From NCBI GenBank assembly GCA_018814465.1, contig JAHIZR010000240.1, positions 1 to 9,531 on the forward strand: 9,531 bases of DNA, given 5' to 3'. The stretch is from a bacterium (GTDB lineage: Bacteria; Electryoneota; RPQS01). This document shows positions 5,438 to 9,531 of the stretch, piece after piece (the first letter of the stretch is position 1; every line of letters begins with the position of its first letter). The position numbers were made by a program, and so were the translations under genes. The notes under the pieces are model-generated. The model was not told where the DNA came from. It worked only from the letters and a program-made list of their open reading frames with translations, and searched no databases.

Positions 5438-6700
5438 ATGAGCTGCCGTGAATTTCTAATGCATAGTCTGCTTTGTTTGTGCCTGCTGCTGTGCTCGGGA
5501 TCGGCCGTCGCTGAAATCGTCGCCGCTGAATACTTCATTGATAACGATCCCGGAATCGGCAGCGGCACTTCCGTCACGATTACTTCCGGCGACACCGTCA
5601 ATTCGGCGATACTTGCTGACATGACGGGATTCGAAGACGGATCCCACAGGTTTTTCATCCGCTATCAGGATGAGACCGGCCGATGGGGAGTAGCTGTTGC
5701 TTCCTGGTTTTTCCTGTTGCCTTCTGGTTCATCCGGTTATGAAGAGCGCGCTTTGACAACCGCCGAGTATTTCTTTGACAGCAATCCCGGAGTCGGTAGC
5801 GGCACCCCGCTTTCCGTAACGCCGGGCGACGAAATCAATCTTACGGAATTGATCTACTGCTCCGGACTCGGCATTGGTACTCATAGACTGTCTATCCGAT
5901 ATCAGGATGATACGGGTGTCTGGGGATTTCCTGAAGCCAGACTTTTTTATATTATCCCGAATTCGGAGTCGGACTACGAGGCACGTTTCCTCATTGCCGC
6001 CGAGTACTTCTTTGATTCCGATCCCGGCGAGGGCAATGGCACAAGCATCAGTATTGAATCACTCGAAGAAGCGTCTCTGCTCATTCAGGATGAACTATCC
6101 GACTTGCCCCAGGGACCGCATCGCTTTCTGATTCGCTATCAGGACGATCAAGGCAGATGGAGCGGAGTGGAGGGCTTGCGTTTTTTCATTCTGCCCGAAC
6201 AAACTCCGCCGCCGGTACAATCCTGTTTCACTGCCGCCGAGTTCTTTGTCAACGTTGATCCCGGCGTCGGTCTTGGTATTCCCTTGCTGCCGGAGGATGG
6301 AGTCTGGGATGAACGAGATGAGACGGTCGTTCATGCAATCTCCGGTATTCCCGCAGGCAAACACTGGATCGGCATTCGTTTTCAGGATGATGCAGGTCAT
6401 TGGTCGATTACACTTGCGGACAGCTTCATCGTCGAACCGGTGCTGACCATTCGCATCTCCGGCAGCGCTGCGATTCTCGATTGGATCACAGCGGGTGATC
6501 CGACGACTTTTCACGTCCTTCGCTCGGAAAACAGCGACGGAGTGTTCTCTGAAATAGGAACCACTTCTGATACAACTTTCACCGACAGCGGCATTATCGA
6601 TGTCAGCGACGTCGGATTCTATCAAGTCACGCGCGATCTGAACGCTCGCGGGGAGTCAGCCTTTCGGCTGCCTGCGCGAAATGCAATCCAGGAGCAGTAG
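5438..6700 (+). CDS. Secreted protein with four 79-residue repeats and FN3-like C-terminus
   Basis: A 420-residue exported protein of unknown function. The signal peptide ends near residue 25 (cleavage after AVA). Four tandem modules follow, each opening with an AEYFIDNDPG-like motif (its Glu at 31, 110, 189 and 268) and closing with IRYQDDxGxW. Each looks like a small beta-sandwich in which DxDPG and YQDD loops could bind metal or sugar; that is inference. Residues about 335-412 resemble a fibronectin type III or Ig-like domain (AILDWITAGDPTTFHVLRS ... FYQVTRDLNARGES), without an obvious sorting signal after it. Similar modules occur in long extracellular proteins of FCB-group bacteria. GAGG at 5426-5429, inside the end of the beta-helix gene, places the start, and the two-base gap implies translational coupling. 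An intrinsic terminator follows. Confidence 0.87.
   Translation: MSCREFLMHSLLCLCLLLCSGSAVAEIVAAEYFIDNDPGIGSGTSVTITSGDTVNSAILADMTGFEDGSHRFFIRYQDETGRWGVAVASWFFLLPSGSSGYEERALTTAEYFFDSNPGVGSGTPLSVTPGDEINLTELIYCSGLGIGTHRLSIRYQDDTGVWGFPEARLFYIIPNSESDYEARFLIAAEYFFDSDPGEGNGTSISIESLEEASLLIQDELSDLPQGPHRFLIRYQDDQGRWSGVEGLRFFILPEQTPPPVQSCFTAAEFFVNVDPGVGLGIPLLPEDGVWDERDETVVHAISGIPAGKHWIGIRFQDDAGHWSITLADSFIVEPVLTIRISGSAAILDWITAGDPTTFHVLRSENSDGVFSEIGTTSDTTFTDSGIIDVSDVGFYQVTRDLNARGESAFRLPARNAIQEQ
5525..6440 (+). repeat. Four diverged tandem repeats of about 237 bp inside the AEYF-repeat gene
   Basis: The modules start at protein residues 29, 108, 187 and 266, so the DNA period is 237 bp. The fourth copy is two residues longer between its opening and closing motifs. 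Copies are clearly related as protein but diverged as DNA, which indicates old internal duplication rather than an unstable repeat. Confidence 0.75.
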
Positions 6701-6721
6701 CATTTCTTCTATTGTTTGTAC

Positions 6722-6748
6722 AAAAACCGCCTTCTTAAGGCGGTTTTT
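6722..6748 (+). terminator. Rho-independent terminator, 12-bp stem
   Basis: A perfect 12-bp stem (AAAAACCGCCTT at 6722-6733 with AAGGCGGTTTTT at 6737-6748) and a 3-nt loop, 21 bp after the stop of the repeat-protein gene. The A-tract and T-tract on the two sides let it work in both directions. It separates the two-gene operon from the propeller gene. Confidence 0.92.
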
Positions 6749-6918
6749 ATGGAGAATTACTTTAAACAATCCTCCGATTTCATGATTCTGGATTGCCGCG
6801 AAATAGCCGGCACTTAACTGGTAAGCTCTTCGAAAGTAGCAAGTAATGACATATTAGTAAATTAGATGGCACGATTCTCATTTGGATGACCCATTATTAC
6901 TAAAGATTCGTGCTATGC

Positions 6919-6947
6919 TTGTAATCGCAGCGTTTGATGATTATATT
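6919..6947 (+). promoter_or_regulatory. Candidate promoter of the propeller-FGE gene
   Basis: TTGTAA (6919-6924), a 17-bp spacer and TATATT (6942-6947) place a start near 6954, about 26 nt before the ATG at 6980. The -10 and the start site are overlapped by a 12-bp palindrome. Confidence 0.45.
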
Positions 6948-6957
6948 AGATATCTAA
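6946..6957. promoter_or_regulatory. 12-bp perfect palindrome over the transcription start
   Basis: TTAGATATCTAA is its own reverse complement and covers the end of the predicted -10 box and the predicted start of transcription. A dimeric repressor bound here would block the promoter. Short AT-rich palindromes also arise by chance, so this is tentative. Confidence 0.3.
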
Positions 6958-6979
6958 CTCTTGAATGAACTATACGATA

Positions 6980-9531
6980 ATGATAAAGCGTTTTCTTTTA
7001 GTAATTCTGTGCATCCCTCTGTTTTCAGCCACCGCTCAGGACAGCCTGAATGTCAGTATGTTAGGCTGGCTGCATAATTACTGGGATTTGGCCTATGAGA
7101 CCGAAGTTGAGGGTAGCTACGCCTATTGTGTTACCCGCTACACGGGGCTAAGAGTTGTTGATATAAGCGATCCGCTGAATCCATTTGAGGTGGGATCTTG
7201 TGAGACGTCCGGATCCGCTTTCGGACTGGCCCTTTCCGGCAACTACGCATATGTCGCGGATGGAGGTGATGGTCTGCGAGTGATCGATATTACTGACCCT
7301 TTTAACCCCTTTGAAGTTGGTTTCTATGACACTCCGGGAAACGCGCTCGGAGTTGCCGTCTCCGGCAATATCGCCTATGTCGCTAATGAAACCGCCGGAC
7401 TCATTCTGATCGATGTATCGAATCCTTCAGCACCGGCTTATTTGAATACTTTTAACACAGCAGGTATGGCGAGAAATGTTCTCATTGAAGACACTCTCGC
7501 CTTTGTCGCGGATGATAGCAACGGATTGCGGATCATCGATATCTCGGACCCCATGCTGCTATCGGAAATCGGCTTTTATGATTCCCCCGGTCATGCTCAA
7601 AAGACCTGCATTGCAGAAAATTTCGCTTATCTGGCAGACGGTGGAACTGGACTCCGGATTGTGGATATCTCGAATCCTGCACTCCCTAATGAAGTCGGAT
7701 ACTACGATACACCGGGGTATACCTATGGAGTGGCGGTCAGAGACAGCTTGGCTTATTTGGCTGATGGAGATCTCAGCCTGCGAATTTTGAAAATCTCTGA
7801 TCCTGCGGCACCCGTTCAAATCGGATATCGAAATACCGGCGGCAATTCGCAAGATGTCTTTATGTACGGGGACTATGCTATCCTCTCGGATAAATACAGC
7901 GGCTTGCGGCTGATGGATGTGTCAGTACCCACCTCGCCTTTTGAAGCGGGAGCGTATGACACACCAGGACATTGCATCAATGTCGAAATCTCAGAAGGCT
8001 ATGCTTACATCGCAGATGTTCAAGACGGCATGCAGATTGTAGATGTTTCCGATCCGGCAAATCCCCTGGAAGTTGGACGTTGTGCGACTGCCGGCTGGGT
8101 CTGGGATGTTGCCGTGTCCGGTAGCTATGCCTATGTTGCAGACAACTACGGAACCACCAACGTATACGGAGGATTGCGGATTATTGATATTACGAATCCC
8201 GCATTACCGGTTGAAGTCGGCTTCTGCGATTCACCTGGTAATCCTTATGCTGTTGCGGTTGCAGGGAACTATGCCTATCTTGCCGACGGTCTTGAAGGTT
8301 TGAGAATCGTTAACATATCCAATCCTTTCTCTCCAGTTGAAGTTGGTTTTCTTAATACACCGGGTTTGGCATCAGGTGTTGATGTGTTAGGAGATTTAGC
8401 TTTTATCGCTGATGGCAACGGTGGCTTAAGAATCGTTGATATCGCAAATCCAACGTCACCGGAAGAAGTGGGTGTCTTCGATGAAGTAATGATTTTCAAC
8501 GATGTCGTGGCTTCGGAAGATTATGCTTATCTGACGTTCGAGATTAACGGCGAGTTCCATGCAAATGGGTTAGCTGCTGTCGATGTATCCGATCCTGCGC
8601 ATCCATTTGAAGCCGGAAACTATACGACACCCGGCAATGCAAGAGGATTGGATGTTGTGGGTGACTTTGCCTTTATCGCGGATGATTGGGCTGAATTATT
8701 AGTCATCAATATCTTGGATCCTGCTGAAATGACGGAAGCCGGACATTCGAGATTGCTCGGTGGAAGCGCGTATGGCGTCGCCTCGGATGGATGTCTGGCT
8801 TATCAGGCAGCCTATAGATACTTCGAAATCTTCGACTGCTCTGCCGCTACGGGCTGCCTTACGATTCCGGAGATTCAGGATGTCAGCATCAATGGTGGAG
8901 ATGAAATAACCGATTTGGAGCTTGTTAGTGTTGCTGTCACGGTAACTAATGAGCCCCGGGATATGATGCTGAGTGAGGATCCTGCATTCGACGATGCGGC
9001 ATGGCAGACTTTCACTTCTCCGACTCCGTTCACGTTGAGTCAGGGAAATGGCATAAAAACTGTTTATGTCCGGCTCAGAAACGCGGCCGGCGTCAGCGAA
9101 TCAGTCGGCGACGATATCCAATACCTCGGACTCATACCGGATCCCATCGACGATCTTTGTATTCATATCGATCCCTCGACCAACAGTGTCATCCTCACAT
9201 GGAATTCGGTTGATAATGCCGAAGTGTATAAAATTTATGCGGGCGCGTCGCCCAGCATGACTCCGAACGCAGGCAACTATCTGCACAGCACTCCGGACAC
9301 CTTTTATGTCGATCCCGTCAGCCTGCAAGTCTATTCATCGCGATTCTATTTAGTCACAAGCAGCAGCCAGCCGCCGGAAGAGGAAACAATGGTCTGGATT
9401 CCGGCCGGCGAGTTTGTCATCGGCAGCGACGATGGGTACCCTGATGAGCGGCCGCTGACACGCGTAAGAATCGAAATGCCGTTCTGGATGGGCCGGTTCG
9501 AGGTGACCAACGGGCAGTATGCGGCTTTTGA
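6980..9531 (+). CDS. Secreted 14-blade LVIVD propeller protein with FGE-sulfatase domain (partial, runs off the end)
   Basis: Exported protein, 850 residues visible and still open at the window end. Signal peptide 1-19 (cleavage after SATA). Then 14 tandem units of the LVIVD beta-propeller type, mostly exactly 42 residues, of the form GNYAYVADGxxGLRIVDISDPxxPxEVGFYDTPG, from about residue 37 to 622. Units 9 and 12 are six residues longer in the same loop. An Ig-like segment (about 628-710) and an FN3-like segment (about 716-800, VILTWNSVDNAEVYKIYAG) follow. From residue 804 MVWIPAGEFVIGSDD, then DERP and FWMGRFEVTNGQYAAF, is the start of a formylglycine-generating-enzyme / SUMF1 domain. Its catalytic cysteines, if any, lie beyond the window, so enzyme versus binding scaffold is undecided. 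Propellers of this type usually act in surface adhesion. An in-frame ATG at 6965 is an alternative start; neither has a Shine-Dalgarno. I chose 6980 because MIKRF is a normal signal-peptide opening and leaves a usable leader. Confidence 0.92.
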   Translation, partial: MIKRFLLVILCIPLFSATAQDSLNVSMLGWLHNYWDLAYETEVEGSYAYCVTRYTGLRVVDISDPLNPFEVGSCETSGSAFGLALSGNYAYVADGGDGLRVIDITDPFNPFEVGFYDTPGNALGVAVSGNIAYVANETAGLILIDVSNPSAPAYLNTFNTAGMARNVLIEDTLAFVADDSNGLRIIDISDPMLLSEIGFYDSPGHAQKTCIAENFAYLADGGTGLRIVDISNPALPNEVGYYDTPGYTYGVAVRDSLAYLADGDLSLRILKISDPAAPVQIGYRNTGGNSQDVFMYGDYAILSDKYSGLRLMDVSVPTSPFEAGAYDTPGHCINVEISEGYAYIADVQDGMQIVDVSDPANPLEVGRCATAGWVWDVAVSGSYAYVADNYGTTNVYGGLRIIDITNPALPVEVGFCDSPGNPYAVAVAGNYAYLADGLEGLRIVNISNPFSPVEVGFLNTPGLASGVDVLGDLAFIADGNGGLRIVDIANPTSPEEVGVFDEVMIFNDVVASEDYAYLTFEINGEFHANGLAAVDVSDPAHPFEAGNYTTPGNARGLDVVGDFAFIADDWAELLVINILDPAEMTEAGHSRLLGGSAYGVASDGCLAYQAAYRYFEIFDCSAATGCLTIPEIQDVSINGGDEITDLELVSVAVTVTNEPRDMMLSEDPAFDDAAWQTFTSPTPFTLSQGNGIKTVYVRLRNAAGVSESVGDDIQYLGLIPDPIDDLCIHIDPSTNSVILTWNSVDNAEVYKIYAGASPSMTPNAGNYLHSTPDTFYVDPVSLQVYSSRFYLVTSSSQPPEEETMVWIPAGEFVIGSDDGYPDERPLTRVRIEMPFWMGRFEVTNGQYAAF
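7088..8846 (+). repeat. Fourteen tandem repeats with a 126-bp period (LVIVD blades)
   Basis: Blade boundaries at the PG/AG turn fall at protein residues 78, 120, 162, 204, 246, 288, 330, 372, 420, 462, 504, 552 and 594. Eleven of the twelve-plus intervals between them are 42 or 48 residues with no frame break. DNA copies share motifs such as the codons for GLRI(I/V)DIS but have diverged, so the array looks old and selected rather than freshly amplified. Confidence 0.85.

Noticed and set aside
6095..6625. 176-residue minus-strand open frame
   Set aside because: Antisense shadow of the 79-residue-repeat gene. It exists because the repeats avoid stop codons in that frame and has no motif.
7088..8846. 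Possible CRISPR or satellite array because of regular 126-bp spacing
   Set aside because: The repeats are in frame, diverged and translate into clean propeller blades, with no short identical repeats and no unique spacers.

Overview
The window looks like a chromosomal segment of an uncultured Gram-negative bacterium with roughly balanced base composition. The best guess for lineage is the FCB supergroup and its candidate phyla (Zixibacteria-, Electryoneota- or Cloacimonadota-like). This rests on style: long secreted multi-repeat proteins, a beta-helix protein ending in a 'DMGCYGG'-type signature, LVIVD propellers joined to a formylglycine-generating-enzyme (FGE) domain, and multi-receiver regulators. 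It is an inference, because no rRNA or other marker gene is present. I see no tRNA, CRISPR array, IS element or phage gene.

Left part (1-2091). A minus-strand pair encodes a class I SAM methyltransferase (427-1215) and the N-terminal part of a tRNA-dihydrouridine synthase (1-427), joined by a one-base TAATG stop/start overlap. A 533-bp intergenic region (1216-1748) holds divergent promoter candidates. Next is a plus-strand gene for a small RRM-type RNA-binding protein (1749-2015), apparently with a leader of about 265 nt and closed by a strong intrinsic terminator.

Middle (2089-4361). A minus-strand gene encodes a 603-residue protein of four receiver domains and a C-terminal histidine phosphotransfer domain, with no kinase. 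It converges on the RRM gene. The gap behind it holds an inverted repeat near its own promoter candidate and the promoter of the next operon.

Right part (4362-9531). Three consecutive plus-strand genes encode proteins with signal peptides. The first two form a tight operon: a parallel beta-helix protein and a protein with four 79-residue repeats plus an FN3-like tail, ending at a 12-bp-stem terminator. After a 279-bp gap comes a very large protein cut by the window end: signal peptide, 14 LVIVD-type propeller blades (probably two seven-bladed propellers), two Ig/FN3-like domains and the start of an FGE-sulfatase (SUMF1) domain. This half looks like an envelope or extracellular module built from repeat scaffolds.

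The least expected signals are the 14-blade propeller with an FGE domain, the four-receiver-plus-Hpt protein, and a nearly identical extended promoter (TTGACT, 17-bp spacer, TATYTTATACAARTTG) in front of two unrelated genes.
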